Notes: generated by a model not told the origin, from the sequence alone. A DNA stretch of 64,000 nt from S5-327 sp965200975 (GCA_965200975.1 OZ241740.1:186001-250000); one strand, 5' to 3'. Positions 17,671 to 25,925 are shown, numbered from the stretch's first letter. Translations and numbers: made by a program.

Positions 17671-18387
17671 CTACCTGCGCTGCAGACGGAAGATGAACAC
17701 CTGCCGCAGACGCTCTTGCAGCTCCGGCGTGTTCACGAACGCCCGCGTAACGTCCTCGCCGAACACGACATGGTCGGCGTCCGCGCCAATGGGCGAGTGT
17801 TCGCGCTGGTTCAGCATGGCCCGCTCGATATCCTCGATGCCGAGCTGCTCGTACTGCTGCTTGGTCTCCTCTAGCTCCTGCACCATCCGCTCGCGGACCT
17901 CGGGCAGACGCTTCTCGCCCTCGCCTACAAGGGCGCTTGCGAGCAGCACCGGCCAGGGCTCGTTGCGGTGCATCCAGTAGTACCAGCCGTTCGACACCAG
18001 CTCCTCGGGAGCCCAGTCGGCCTTCTCCAGCGTGTCGATCTCTTCCTTCGAAAGCCCGAACGCCTCCGAGTGCCAGCGGCTGAGCGTGGGATGGCTCGGC
18101 ACCTCGCCGCCGACGGAGTCCTGCCCTCCCTCGTCGATGAGCTTGCGGAGCTGGAAGCGCCGGACTTCCTTGTTGGTGGTGTTGATGTAGCGCTCGCCCT
18201 CGAAGCGGTGATTGCCGTCGCCGCCCTGGTGCGTGCGCCGCTTCCGCTCGGCGATGGCCTCAACGGTCGTCGCCTTCGGACGCTCGGGATGCCCCTGCTT
18301 CCAGTCAGCCCGAATCTCCTCCAGGGTGTCCATCAGCTCATCGGGCGAGAGCTTGTCGACGCCCCACTGCTTCCGTGCAGTCGCCAT
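17671..18387 (-). CDS. second PqqC-like heme-oxygenase-fold protein
   Basis: 238 residues. The stretch EVRRFQLRKLIDEGGQDSVG and then HPTLSRWHSEAFGLSKEEID resembles the centre of PqqC-family proteins, with conserved E, H and W residues. I placed the start at ATG 18387 because GGAGG lies about 9 bases upstream; the frame further upstream runs into a dispersed hairpin repeat. Paired with the longer homologue at 16783-17595. The substrate is unknown. The intergenic region 18388-18660 holds one repeat copy and the promoter of the Rieske gene. Confidence 0.62.
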   Translation of the reverse strand: MATARKQWGVDKLSPDELMDTLEEIRADWKQGHPERPKATTVEAIAERKRRTHQGGDGNHRFEGERYINTTNKEVRRFQLRKLIDEGGQDSVGGEVPSHPTLSRWHSEAFGLSKEEIDTLEKADWAPEELVSNGWYYWMHRNEPWPVLLASALVGEGEKRLPEVRERMVQELEETKQQYEQLGIEDIERAMLNQREHSPIGADADHVVFGEDVTRAFVNTPELQERLRQVFIFRLQRR

Positions 18388-18487
18388 AATGATGCTCCTC
18401 CCTCTCACTAGCCAGGCGCTGGCGGGAGCGTACTCCAAAGCGCAAAGCTGTTCAAGCAAGCGCGCTCTTTGGACTGCCGAGCTCCCC

Positions 18488-18530
18488 CTGGGGGAGCGGA
18501 CGCTCTCCCAGCAGCGCGCCAGCGCTGACG
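18488..18530 (+). repeat. dispersed hairpin element, copy 2
   Basis: The core is at 18488-18511 and is followed by CAGCGCGCCAGCGCTGACG. This 43-base block is identical to the copy at 29660-29702, which shows recent spread or concerted evolution. It lies between two divergent genes, so this copy cannot be a simple terminator. Confidence 0.82.
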
Positions 18531-18621
18531 CTCCCTCACTCACTGCTGCCTCCGCCAATTCTCATCAACTCTGAACAGCGCCCTTCCAACCCGCAAAGGC
18601 CAGAGCGCTGTCCGCCCGTGC

Positions 18622-18627
18622 TAGACT
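18622..18627 (+). promoter_or_regulatory. TAGACT -10 box of the Rieske-pterin operon
   Basis: TAGACT at 18622-18627 lies 33 bases before the ATG at 18661. GGAGG at 18650-18654 supplies the ribosome binding site. A convincing -35 box was not found. Confidence 0.4.
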
Positions 18628-18660
18628 CGTGAGCGTCAGACTACCCCCGGAGGAGCCCCA

Positions 18661-18999
18661 ATGACGCAAGAGCCCGAGTTCGTCGCTCTCTGTAACGTGG
18701 ACGACGTCCGCCCCGGCGAGGCCCGGCACTATCGCCCGACTCAAGGCAAGTGGCGCCTCAAGCCCGTCGCCGTTTGGAACGAGAACGGCGAGTTCCACAT
18801 CACCAACTACGTCTGTCCCCACAGCGGCGGTCCCCTGAGCGAGGGCGCCATCGAGAACGGCGTCGTCACCTGCCCGTGGCACGCCTGGCAGTTCGACGTC
18901 GCCACCGGCAAGTCCGCCCGCGGAGACGGCCATGCCATCGCTATCTACGAGTGCAAGGTGGAAGACGGCCAGGTGCTCATCGGCGACGTCAAGGCCTAG
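18661..18999 (+). CDS. Rieske [2Fe-2S] ferredoxin
   Basis: 112 residues, a single Rieske domain. Ligands are C52-x-H54 (VCPHSGGPL) and C71-x2-H74 (CPWHAWQFD), with the usual 16-residue spacing. It resembles the small soluble ferredoxins that feed dioxygenases or other oxidative enzymes. It is the first gene of a rightward operon with two PTPS genes and an SDR; the next gene starts 7 bases downstream. It may deliver electrons to a pterin-dependent or diiron oxygenase, and the divergent PqqC-like genes are candidates. Confidence 0.92.
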   Translation: MTQEPEFVALCNVDDVRPGEARHYRPTQGKWRLKPVAVWNENGEFHITNYVCPHSGGPLSEGAIENGVVTCPWHAWQFDVATGKSARGDGHAIAIYECKVEDGQVLIGDVKA

Positions 19000-19006
19000 C
19001 CGAGCT

Positions 19007-19423
19007 ATGGGCCGCGTGACCATCTCCCGCCGGTTCGACTTCTCCGCGTCGCATCGCTACTACCGCGACGACTGGAGCCCGGAGGAGAACGAGCGCGTGT
19101 TCGGCCTCTGCGCGCGCCCCAATGGCCACGGGCACAACTACACGCTCGAGGTCGCGGTCGTCGGCGACCCCGACCCCGAGACTGGCATGGTCGTCAACCT
19201 CGTCGACCTCAAGTCAGCGGTCGACGGCGTGCTCGCCGGGTTCGACCACAAGCACCTCAACCTCGACACCCCCTGGTTCGCCGACCGCCAGCCGACGACC
19301 GAGAACCTGGCGGTGACGCTGTGGGAGCTCATCGCCGGGGCGCTCGGCGAGACGCGCCTCTGCCGCCTCCGGCTCTACGAAACCGACGACCTTTTCGTCG
19401 AGTACTACGGAGACGCCGCATGA
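19007..19423 (+). CDS. 6-pyruvoyl-tetrahydropterin synthase, copy 1
   Basis: 138 residues, one PTPS domain. Zinc ligands are H16, H41 and H43. The catalytic cysteine is C35 and the spacing C-x5-HGH (LCARPNGHGHNY) is that of animal-type PTPS, not of QueD (C-x3-HGH). The triad partners D80-H81 (FDHKHLNLD) and substrate-anchoring E125 (YETDD) are present. It should convert dihydroneopterin triphosphate to 6-pyruvoyl-tetrahydropterin. ATG 19007 follows the Rieske stop closely; the stop overlaps the second copy (ATGA). No queuosine genes are nearby. Confidence 0.85.
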   Translation: MGRVTISRRFDFSASHRYYRDDWSPEENERVFGLCARPNGHGHNYTLEVAVVGDPDPETGMVVNLVDLKSAVDGVLAGFDHKHLNLDTPWFADRQPTTENLAVTLWELIAGALGETRLCRLRLYETDDLFVEYYGDAA

Positions 19424-19851
19424 ACGCCCCCGTCGTCCGGCTATCGCGCCGCTACTCCTTCTCCGCGTCGCATCGGCTCTACGCCGAGGCCCTCTCGCCG
19501 CAGGAGAACGAGGCCGTCTTCGGCAAATGCGCCAACCCCAACGGCCACGGACACAACTACGGACTCACAGTGACGGTCAGCGGCCCCGTCGACCCCATAA
19601 CGGGGTTCGTGATGCCCGTGCCTGAGCTCGACTCGATCGTCCGGCGGCGCGTGCTCGACGCCTACGACCACGCCTACCTCAACCTCGACGTGGAAGACTA
19701 TGCGAACCTCGTCCCCACCGGCGAGAACATCGCCCTGATGGCGTGGGAGCGGCTCCGGGGCCCGCTGGGAGACAAGCTCGCTCGCGTGATCATCGACGAA
19801 ACGCGGAACAACCGGTTCGAGTATCCCCCTGCAACCGCGGAGGCCTCCTAG
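19420..19851 (+). CDS. 6-pyruvoyl-tetrahydropterin synthase, copy 2
   Basis: 143 residues. Zinc ligands are H18, H43 and H45, with catalytic C37 again in the C-x5-HGH spacing (KCANPNGHGHNY), D83-H84 (YDHAYLNLD) and E127 (IDETRNN). All catalytic residues are kept, so both copies may be active, although they differ substantially from each other. The start overlaps the stop of copy 1 by ATGA. Tandem non-identical PTPS genes are unusual; one could have changed specificity or form mixed hexamers. Confidence 0.84.
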   Translation: MNAPVVRLSRRYSFSASHRLYAEALSPQENEAVFGKCANPNGHGHNYGLTVTVSGPVDPITGFVMPVPELDSIVRRRVLDAYDHAYLNLDVEDYANLVPTGENIALMAWERLRGPLGDKLARVIIDETRNNRFEYPPATAEAS

Positions 19852-19853
19852 CC

Positions 19854-20582
19854 GTGCCTGAGCCGTCCGCCGTGCTCGCAGGCAAGACCGCCGTCGTAAC
19901 CGGCGCGTCGAGCGGCATAGGCTGCGCGACTGCTCGCCTGCTGGTGGAGTCCGGCGCCAGAGTCGCGTTCGTCGGACGCAGCGAGTCCCGCCTCCGGGCA
20001 GCCGCGGAAGGCTGCCCGACCGGCCAGTGGGCGCCCGTCGAATGCGACGTCCGGAGCGACGAGTCGGTGCGCGCGATGACCGCCGCCGCCGAGCGGGAGT
20101 TGGGGCCCATCGACATCCTTGTGAACTCGGCGGGCGTGTTCAAGGTCGCCGCCCTGCCGGATCTCAACGACGACTCCTGGCGCGAGCTGTGGGAGACGAA
20201 CGTGAACGGCACGCTCTTCCCCACGCGCGCCGTCCTCCCCGGAATGCTCGAGCGCCGGCTCGGCTACATCGTCATCGTCTCCTCGGTCGCGGCGCATCGA
20301 GGCTACGCGCAGATGACCGGCTACGGCGCGACGAAGCACGCGGTCACCGGGTTCGCCCGCGCGCTGACGACCGAGGTGCGGCGCTCCGGAGTGCGCGTCG
20401 TCAACCTGCTTGTCGGCCCTGTCGACACCCCGCTTTGGGACGGCCTCGCTCCGCCGCTCCCCCGCGAAGAGATGCTTGCCCCTCACGAAGTGGCCGCGGC
20501 GATCGTCAACGCAATGACCGTCTCCGACAAGCAAGTCCTCGAAGACGTCCTGCTCCTTCCCCAAGGCGGACTGTACTTCTAG
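19854..20582 (+). CDS. short-chain dehydrogenase/reductase, possibly sepiapterin-reductase-like
   Basis: 242 residues from GTG 19854. It has the NAD(P) motif TGASSGIG (16-23), NSAG (91-94), the catalytic serine near 143-144, and Y157-x3-K161 (YGATKHA). The start is 2 bases after the PTPS stop, with GGAGG upstream. SDRs of this size include sepiapterin reductase, which completes tetrahydrobiopterin synthesis after PTPS; the operon context favours a pterin substrate but the sequence does not prove it. A copy of the dispersed hairpin follows the gene. Confidence 0.82.
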   Translation: MPEPSAVLAGKTAVVTGASSGIGCATARLLVESGARVAFVGRSESRLRAAAEGCPTGQWAPVECDVRSDESVRAMTAAAERELGPIDILVNSAGVFKVAALPDLNDDSWRELWETNVNGTLFPTRAVLPGMLERRLGYIVIVSSVAAHRGYAQMTGYGATKHAVTGFARALTTEVRRSGVRVVNLLVGPVDTPLWDGLAPPLPREEMLAPHEVAAAIVNAMTVSDKQVLEDVLLLPQGGLYF

Positions 20583-20593
20583 CTCCAGCGTCC

Positions 20594-20631
20594 GCCTCCC
20601 AGGGGGTCTGGGGGAGCGGATGCTCTCCCAG
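20594..20631 (+). repeat. dispersed hairpin element, copy 3
   Basis: The core is at 20608-20631 (the GGATGC variant of the loop), preceded by TCCCAGGGGGT. It lies directly 3' of the SDR gene and could act as its terminator. TAGCCT at 20670-20675, 9 bases before the next ATG, may be the -10 box of the VIT1-type gene. Confidence 0.78.
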
Positions 20632-20683
20632 GTTCCACGCCCCCAGATGACACGCCTCGCCGCAGCCGCTAGCCTGTTGAGTA

Positions 20684-21460
20684 ATGACTGGCCCTGCAGG
20701 ACTCATCGCGCGCGGCGTTCGCCGTATGGCGCAGAGCGTTATGCCCCGGCTGGGGGCTCCGCGCTCCGCGGCGTCCCACCGCGAGACGCATTGGGGGGAG
20801 GGCTTCGCGCTCCGCGAGGTAGTGTTCGGAGCTAACGACGGCCTCGTCTCCAACACGGCGCTGGTGGCTGGAATCGCCGGAGGCACGTCCAGTCCCGGCG
20901 TGATCGTCCTGGGCGGCGTGGCCGGCATAGTCGCGGGCGCCATCTCGATGGCCCTCGGCGCGTACGTCTCGACTAAGAGCGAGCGCGAATTCCGCGAAAC
21001 CGAACAGGAGCGGGAGCGTTGGGAGATCGAGCATATGCGCGAGCAGGAGCTCGCCGAAACGCGCCGCATCTTCCGCGAAAAGGGAATCACCGGCCCGCTG
21101 CTCGATCAGGTGGTCGAAGCTGTCTCACGCGACCACGACCAATGGGTGAAGCTGATGATGACGGACGAACTAGGGTTCCCGGAGAATCCCCCTCGCCCCG
21201 TCTCCTCCGCCGTGCTTATGGGAGTCTCGTTCGCCGTCGCAGCGTTCTTCCCTGTCGCTCCCTGGCTGGCGTTCGAGGGAACGACTGCGCTCGCAGCGTC
21301 GTTCGGCCTCGCAGCCGTCGCCCTCTGCGCCGTCGGCGCATGGAGAGCGTCCCTCACCAGCGGGAAGGTGCTGCGGAAAGGAATGGAGATGGTGCTGCTC
21401 GCAGGCGCGGCGGTCGTAGTGGCGCTGCTCATCGGACGCGCCGTGGGCGTGGCGGTCTAA
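20684..21460 (+). CDS. VIT1/CCC1-family iron or manganese transporter
   Basis: 258 residues. The N-terminal helix pair has the family signature REVVFGANDGLVSNTALVAG and GAISMALGAYVSTKSEREF. A charged cytoplasmic segment (about 98-160) rich in Glu, which binds metal in VIT1, is followed by two to three more membrane helices. The family moves Fe(II) or Mn(II) out of the cytoplasm by proton exchange. A possible -10 box TAGCCT sits only 9 bases before the ATG. Downstream is a redox lipoprotein gene. Confidence 0.88.
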   Translation: MTGPAGLIARGVRRMAQSVMPRLGAPRSAASHRETHWGEGFALREVVFGANDGLVSNTALVAGIAGGTSSPGVIVLGGVAGIVAGAISMALGAYVSTKSEREFRETEQERERWEIEHMREQELAETRRIFREKGITGPLLDQVVEAVSRDHDQWVKLMMTDELGFPENPPRPVSSAVLMGVSFAVAAFFPVAPWLAFEGTTALAASFGLAAVALCAVGAWRASLTSGKVLRKGMEMVLLAGAAVVVALLIGRAVGVAV

Positions 21461-21471
21461 GCCTGCGAACG

Positions 21472-22359
21472 ATGGCCAGCCGCGCGCTGCTGCTCGCCGC
21501 CGGACTCGCCGCGCTGCTCGCCGCTTGCAGCGGGGCCGCGCCTGAGTCCGCGACGTACAGCGGCCTGCTCGCCGCGTCGGAGTTCGCGACAGGCCCTAAC
21601 CGCTTTCCGTTTGGACTCGTCTCGCGCGACGGCGCATTCCTCGAGGACGAGAGCGTCTCCGTGCGGTTCTCCCGCATCGAGGGCGATGCGACGCTCTTCC
21701 ACTCCGAGGCGCCCGCCGTCTGGCGCGAGGCCGAGGGCGCTACGCCGCACCTGCACCCCGACGGCGAACTGCATCTGCACCTCGACTACAGGGGGTTCTA
21801 CGTGGTCGACCGGACAGACCTTCCCGTCGAGGGCGTGTGGGCCGCCGAGTTCACTGTCGCCTCCGGCGCGCCGACGCGCCGGGCTATCTTCCAGGTGAAG
21901 CCCGAGGGCGGCGCGCCGAAGGAAGGCGACCGCCCCCCTGCAACCCGCAACCCGACCCTCCGCACCGCCGCATTCACGGAGATTTCGACCCGGGCGGTCG
22001 AGCGCGACGAACTGCATAACGTGTCCGTCGCCGAGGCGCTGGACTCCGGAACGCCGTTCGTGGTGTTCTTCGCGTCGCCGCAGTTCTGCACGAGCGCGAT
22101 GTGCGGGCCCGTTACAGATACGCTCGACCGGGCGCGAGCCGAACTCGGCGGCGCAGCGGAGTTCATCCACATAGAGCCGTGGGACTTGAACGCGGCGCGC
22201 AACGAGGGGCGGCTCGTCCCCGCGCCCGTTATGAGCGAGTGGGGACTCTCCACCGAACCGTGGACGTTCGTTGTGGGCGGCGACGGACGCATCGCCGCGC
22301 GTTACGAGGGGCTGGTGTCGGCTGAAGAGGTTCTCGCGGCGCTGCGTCCGCTGCTGTAG
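21472..22359 (+). CDS. thioredoxin-fold lipoprotein with histidine-rich segment
   Basis: 295 residues. An N-terminal signal with lipobox LLAAC (C19) predicts a lipoprotein. Residues 25-145 form an immunoglobulin-like region with the His-rich stretch HLHPDGELHLHLD (93-105). Residues about 165-295 are a thioredoxin-like domain with C206 and C211 (FCTSAMCGPV), a C-x4-C spacing unlike the usual CxxC or the SCO CxxxC motif. A role in extracytoplasmic copper or disulfide chemistry is inferred. It starts 11 bases after the transporter gene, so the two may be co-transcribed. Confidence 0.7.
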   Translation: MASRALLLAAGLAALLAACSGAAPESATYSGLLAASEFATGPNRFPFGLVSRDGAFLEDESVSVRFSRIEGDATLFHSEAPAVWREAEGATPHLHPDGELHLHLDYRGFYVVDRTDLPVEGVWAAEFTVASGAPTRRAIFQVKPEGGAPKEGDRPPATRNPTLRTAAFTEISTRAVERDELHNVSVAEALDSGTPFVVFFASPQFCTSAMCGPVTDTLDRARAELGGAAEFIHIEPWDLNAARNEGRLVPAPVMSEWGLSTEPWTFVVGGDGRIAARYEGLVSAEEVLAALRPLL

Positions 22360-22392
22360 ACGCCCGCACGCGCAGGACAGCCTCGCAGCTCC

Positions 22393-22836
22393 TCAGGATA
22401 TTGCCGCCTTTGCTTGCAGGCACTCGAAGAAGCGGTTGATGTGAGCCCTGGCCGCCGTGGTCAGCAGCCGCTGGCCGACGCGCGCCAGCATGCCGGCGAC
22501 TTGCAGGTCGCCGCTGAAGCTTAGCGTCGTCGACCCGTCGCTCTCCTCCGTGAGCGTGATGTCGCCCGCGCCGCGGACGGTCGTTTGAGCGCCGGAACCC
22601 GAAACGATCAGCCGGTAGGATTCAGGCCGCGTCAGGGCTGCAGCCTCGATAGTTCCCTTGTAAACGGCGTTGATTGGCCCGACGCGGACACCAACCTCAA
22701 ACGAGTACGTATCGCCTCCGAGGGGAGTGAACTCCCGAACGCCCGGAATGCACGACGCCACCGTCTGCGGGTCCATCAGCGCGTCCCATAACTGCTCTCG
22801 CGGCGCTGCGAACAGGTACGAACCGCTCAGTTCCAA
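22393..22836 (-). CDS. CoxG-like SRPBCC protein
   Basis: 147 residues, START/SRPBCC fold. The sequence MELSGSYLFAAPREQLWDAL and then DPQTVASCIPGV is typical of carbon monoxide dehydrogenase subunit G, a membrane-anchoring accessory protein of CO dehydrogenase. The long hydrophobic C-terminal tail of some CoxG proteins is absent. It lies 10 kb from the CoxS/CoxM-like pair, which also lacks its large subunit, so both could belong to one dispersed system. Confidence 0.82.
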   Translation of the reverse strand: MELSGSYLFAAPREQLWDALMDPQTVASCIPGVREFTPLGGDTYSFEVGVRVGPINAVYKGTIEAAALTRPESYRLIVSGSGAQTTVRGAGDITLTEESDGSTTLSFSGDLQVAGMLARVGQRLLTTAARAHINRFFECLQAKAAIS

Positions 22837-22909
22837 GGAGTTCCCCTCCTCCGCCTGAAATGCTGCGAGTCATCATACGCCCCATACTGGGGGAGCGGAG
22901 TTGGCGCAA

Positions 22910-22939
22910 TTGGCCGCAGCCGCTGTCGCGTGGTAGACT
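22910..22939 (+). promoter_or_regulatory. promoter of rpmB
   Basis: TTGGCC (22910-22915), 18 bases, TAGACT (22934-22939). The transcript would have a leader of about 90 bases before the ATG at 23036. The leader ends in a hairpin (see 23003-23021). Confidence 0.5.
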
Positions 22940-23002
22940 TGCCGGTTAGTGGGCTGTAGAGGCCCCTCGCCCGGATTCTTGGGGCGACGCACTCTCTCTT
23001 GA

Positions 23003-23021
23003 GCCGGCATCGACTGCCGGC
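23003..23021 (+). promoter_or_regulatory. leader hairpin before rpmB
   Basis: GCCGGCA, TCGAC, TGCCGGC: a perfect 7-bp stem with a 5-base loop ending 14 bases before the rpmB ATG. Ribosomal protein leaders often carry such structures for autogenous control; here this is only inference from position. Confidence 0.35.
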
Positions 23022-23035
23022 GGCTACGGGAAATT

Positions 23036-23227
23036 ATGGCAAGCTGCGACATCTGCGGGGCCCGTCGGCGAGCGGGCAAGAACGTGAGCCACTCCAACCG
23101 CCACACGAACCGGTGGTTTCTGCCGAACATTCAGCGCGCGACGCTGTTGCACCAGGGCAAGTTGCAGCGCCTCCACGTCTGCACCCGCTGCCTCCGCACC
23201 GTGCAGAACAAGCGGATGACCGCCTAA
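23036..23227 (+). CDS. rpmB: 50S ribosomal protein L28
   Basis: 63 residues. It is a zinc-ribbon form of L28: C4-x2-C7 (SCDICGA) and C49-x2-C52 (VCTRCLR) are the expected metal ligands. The central part (NVSHSNRHTNRWFLPNIQ) is the L28 signature. Length and composition are normal for the family. It is monocistronic, with its own promoter and leader. Confidence 0.97.
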   Translation: MASCDICGARRRAGKNVSHSNRHTNRWFLPNIQRATLLHQGKLQRLHVCTRCLRTVQNKRMTA

Positions 23228-23290
23228 GCAGGCCTCTCTCCCTCCCCACTGCGTCACGGCGGATCCGGGAGCAACGCTCCCTGTCGGTCC

Positions 23291-23749
23291 CTAGTAGATT
23301 TCGACCAGTTCGATCTCGAAGGTCAGCGCCTCGCCGGCGAGGCCGTGGTTGCCGTCGAGCGTTATCGAATCCTCGGTGACCTCGGTTACGGTAACGACGA
23401 ATCCGGTCCCTAGCTGCACTTGCTGTCCCGCTTCGATGCCCGTCAGCGCCGGGTCGAGCGGAATAGTTATGATGAGCGACGGGTCGGGCTGGCCATACGC
23501 CTCTTCCGGCGTGAGTCGCACCGTTACCGTCTCTCCAACGGCAAGGCCTTGCACCGCACGGTCGAACCCCTCGATGAGCTGCCCGCTCCCGACGACGAAC
23601 TCCAGCGGCTCAAGCTCGCGCGACGAGTCGAAGACGCTCCCGTCGTCGAGCGTGCCGTGGTAGTGCACGGCCACGCTGTCTCCGGCCTCGGCGACCGGCG
23701 TCGCCGAACTGAGCGACGCAATCCCCACAACGCCTGCAGCCGCAATCAC
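23291..23749 (-). CDS. FKBP-type peptidyl-prolyl isomerase, membrane-anchored or secreted
   Basis: 152 residues from GTG 23749. The SlyD/FKBP domain starts at about residue 22 (GDSVAVHYHGTLDDGSVFDSS) and contains the insert-in-flap region (LTPEEAYGQPDPSLI and GNHGLAGEALTFEI). A hydrophobic N-terminal segment continues upstream of the annotated GTG in the same frame (AIAAAAIVVFVIAAAGVV), so the true start is probably earlier, near or inside the end of rpe; no ATG is visible there. The hydrophobic segment indicates export or membrane anchoring. The domain assignment is firm, the start is uncertain. Confidence 0.85.
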   Translation of the reverse strand: MIAAAGVVGIASLSSATPVAEAGDSVAVHYHGTLDDGSVFDSSRELEPLEFVVGSGQLIEGFDRAVQGLAVGETVTVRLTPEEAYGQPDPSLIITIPLDPALTGIEAGQQVQLGTGFVVTVTEVTEDSITLDGNHGLAGEALTFEIELVEIY

Positions 23750-23819
23750 GAAGACGACGATGGCCGCAGCGGCGATGGCGACTCCGCAGCGGACCGGATC
23801 CTCAAGGGAACGCAGCGGG

Positions 23820-24500
23820 TTAACGGGACACGCCCGGAGCAGGAAGGTTGGCTCGTAGTTCGGCTATCGCCTGCGCGATCGTCATGCGCTCATTGTACAC
23901 GGCGGAGCCCGCGACTATCACCGATGCGCCCGCCGCAGCGACTTGCGCGATGTTGTCCGGCTTGACGCCGCCGTCCACCTCCAGCTCCGCAGTGAATCCG
24001 CCCTCGTCGATGCGCGCGCGCAGCCGCTCCACTTTCCGCAGCGCGCTCCGGATGAGCGTTTGCCCGCCGAACCCCGGGTTGACGGTCATTACAAGCACGA
24101 GGTCGAGGTCGGGCAGCGCTTCCGATAGCGCCGTTTCCGGCGTGGCGGGGTTGAGCGAAACGCCGGCGGCGGCGCCGAGCTCTTTGATCTGATGCACGAC
24201 GCGATGCAGGTGAGTCGCAGCCTCCTGGTGCACGGTGATGTTGTCGGCCCCCGCCGCTGCGAAGTCCGGGATAAGGCGCTCGGGTTCGACGACCATCAGG
24301 TGCACGTCGAGCGGCAAGGAGGTATGGGGCCGGATAGCGTCAACCACCATCGGCCCTACGGTGAGGTTGGGCACGAACCGCCCATCCATCACATCGATGT
24401 GGATGACGTCGGCGCCTGCTTCCGCCGTTTCGCGCACAACCTCGCCGATGCGGGCGAAATCGGCGGAAAGAATGGACGGGGCAAGCTTGACCTCAGCCAC
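23820..24500 (-). CDS. rpe: ribulose-phosphate 3-epimerase
   Basis: 226 residues from GTG 24500, which lies inside the last codons of argH (8-base overlap). The TIM-barrel protein begins KLAPSILSADFARIGE and has the metal and catalytic residues in VIHIDVMDGRFVPN, HLMV, MTVNPGFGGQ and ELEVDGGVKPDN. It interconverts ribulose-5-phosphate and xylulose-5-phosphate in the pentose-phosphate or Calvin pathway. Probably translated by coupling to argH. Confidence 0.95.
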   Translation of the reverse strand: MAEVKLAPSILSADFARIGEVVRETAEAGADVIHIDVMDGRFVPNLTVGPMVVDAIRPHTSLPLDVHLMVVEPERLIPDFAAAGADNITVHQEAATHLHRVVHQIKELGAAAGVSLNPATPETALSEALPDLDLVLVMTVNPGFGGQTLIRSALRKVERLRARIDEGGFTAELEVDGGVKPDNIAQVAAAGASVIVAGSAVYNERMTIAQAIAELRANLPAPGVSR

Positions 24501-25860
24501 GCGCAGCCTCAAGCCTCGCCCGGGCCCTGTCCAGAGCCTCCGCCACTCTGACGGGCGCAGCGCCGCCGGGCACGTTCCGCGCCGCGGCGCTGGCGAGGGC
24601 AGTAATCTCGCGAACGTCCTCCTCGAACGCCGGGCACGCGGCGCGGAGATCGTCGAGCGGAAGCTGCGTGACAGGTGCCCCGCGGCTAGCGGCAAGCTCG
24701 CACAGCGCGCTCACGGCGGCGTGCGCCTCCCGGAACGGCACGCCCTTGGCGACCAGGTAGTCAGCCATATCGGTCGCGAGCAGCGAACTGTCGGACGCCG
24801 CCTCATGCATGCGCGCGACGTCGACCTCGCAGTCTCCAAGCATCCCGCGCAGGACATCGAGCGTCGCCTGCAGGGTGTCGACCGCGTCGAAGAGCCCCTC
24901 CTTGTCCTCCTGGAGGTCCCGGTTGTAGGCGAGAGGCAAGCCCTTGAGCGTCGTGAGCAGCCCGACAAGGCTGCCGTAGACGCGCCCGGTCTTGCCGCGC
25001 GCGATCTCCGCAAAGTCGGGATTGCGCTTCTGCGGCATAATCGACGAGCCGGTCACCCACTCCCGCCCCAGCCGGATAAAGCGAAACTCCTGCGTCGTCC
25101 ACAACACGAGCTCCTCGGCCAGCCGCGAGCAGTGCATCATGCTCACAGAAGCGTTGGCCAGCAGCTCGACGATGTAGTCCCGGTCGGACACGGCGTCCAT
25201 TGAGTTGGCTGAGACGCTGTCGAACCCGAGCTCCGCCGCTGCCCACTCGCGGTCGAGCGGATAAGGGACGCCTGCGAGCGCGCCCGATCCCAAGGGCAGC
25301 ACGTTCGCGCGCCGGCGCGTGTCGGCAAGCCGTTCGGCGTCGCGGTCGAACATCTCGAAGTAGGCGAGCAGGTGATGGGCGAAAAGCACCGGCTGCGCCC
25401 GCTGCAGATGCGTGTACCCCGGCATCACCGCGTCCGCATGGCGCGACGCCAGATCGAGGAGAGCGTCCTGCAGTCCGCGGAGCGCGGCGGAGAGTCCGTC
25501 GATAGCGCTGCGAACGTACAAACGGGTGGCTGTCGCCACCTGATCGTTGCGCGAGCGCGCAGTGTGCAGCCGGGCGGCGGGCTCGCCGATGAGTTCGTGC
25601 AGGCGCGCCTCGATGTTCATATGCAGGTCTTCCAGCTCTTCACGCCAGGGGAAGACGCCGTCCTCGATCTCCCGCCGTACGTCCTCGAGCCCGGCTGTGA
25701 TCGCCTCGGCGTCGTCCCGCGAGATGACGCCTTGCCTTCCGAGCATCCGCGCATGGACGATAGACCCGTCGATGTCGTGCGCGTACAGGCGCCGGTCGTA
25801 CCCGACGGACACCGTGTAGCGCGAAACGGACTCGAAATGGTGAGTGGTGTAGTTCGCCAT
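24493..25860 (-). CDS. argH: argininosuccinate lyase
   Basis: 455 residues. Family signature GSSIMPQKRNPD contains the flexible serine loop; upstream are TARSRNDQVAT and the catalytic histidine segment PGYTHLQRAQPV. It cleaves argininosuccinate to arginine and fumarate. Start ATG 25860 is chosen because the frame further upstream is not family-like. No other arginine genes are in the window. rpe overlaps its 3' end. Confidence 0.96.
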   Translation of the reverse strand: MANYTTHHFESVSRYTVSVGYDRRLYAHDIDGSIVHARMLGRQGVISRDDAEAITAGLEDVRREIEDGVFPWREELEDLHMNIEARLHELIGEPAARLHTARSRNDQVATATRLYVRSAIDGLSAALRGLQDALLDLASRHADAVMPGYTHLQRAQPVLFAHHLLAYFEMFDRDAERLADTRRRANVLPLGSGALAGVPYPLDREWAAAELGFDSVSANSMDAVSDRDYIVELLANASVSMMHCSRLAEELVLWTTQEFRFIRLGREWVTGSSIMPQKRNPDFAEIARGKTGRVYGSLVGLLTTLKGLPLAYNRDLQEDKEGLFDAVDTLQATLDVLRGMLGDCEVDVARMHEAASDSSLLATDMADYLVAKGVPFREAHAAVSALCELAASRGAPVTQLPLDDLRAACPAFEEDVREITALASAAARNVPGGAAPVRVAEALDRARARLEAARG

Positions 25861-25925
25861 CGCTGCGCGTATTGTAACCGAGCAGCGTGCGGCTCCTCCC
25901 CGGCGCTGCCAGCCGGCGGCGACGC

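Noticed and set aside
16783..18387. PQQ biosynthesis cluster
   Set aside because: Only PqqC-like folds are present; pqqA, pqqB, pqqD and pqqE are absent.
19007..19851. QueD (queuosine) annotation for the two PTPS genes
   Set aside because: The C-x5-HGH spacing and the context fit animal-type PTPS better, and no queuosine genes are near.
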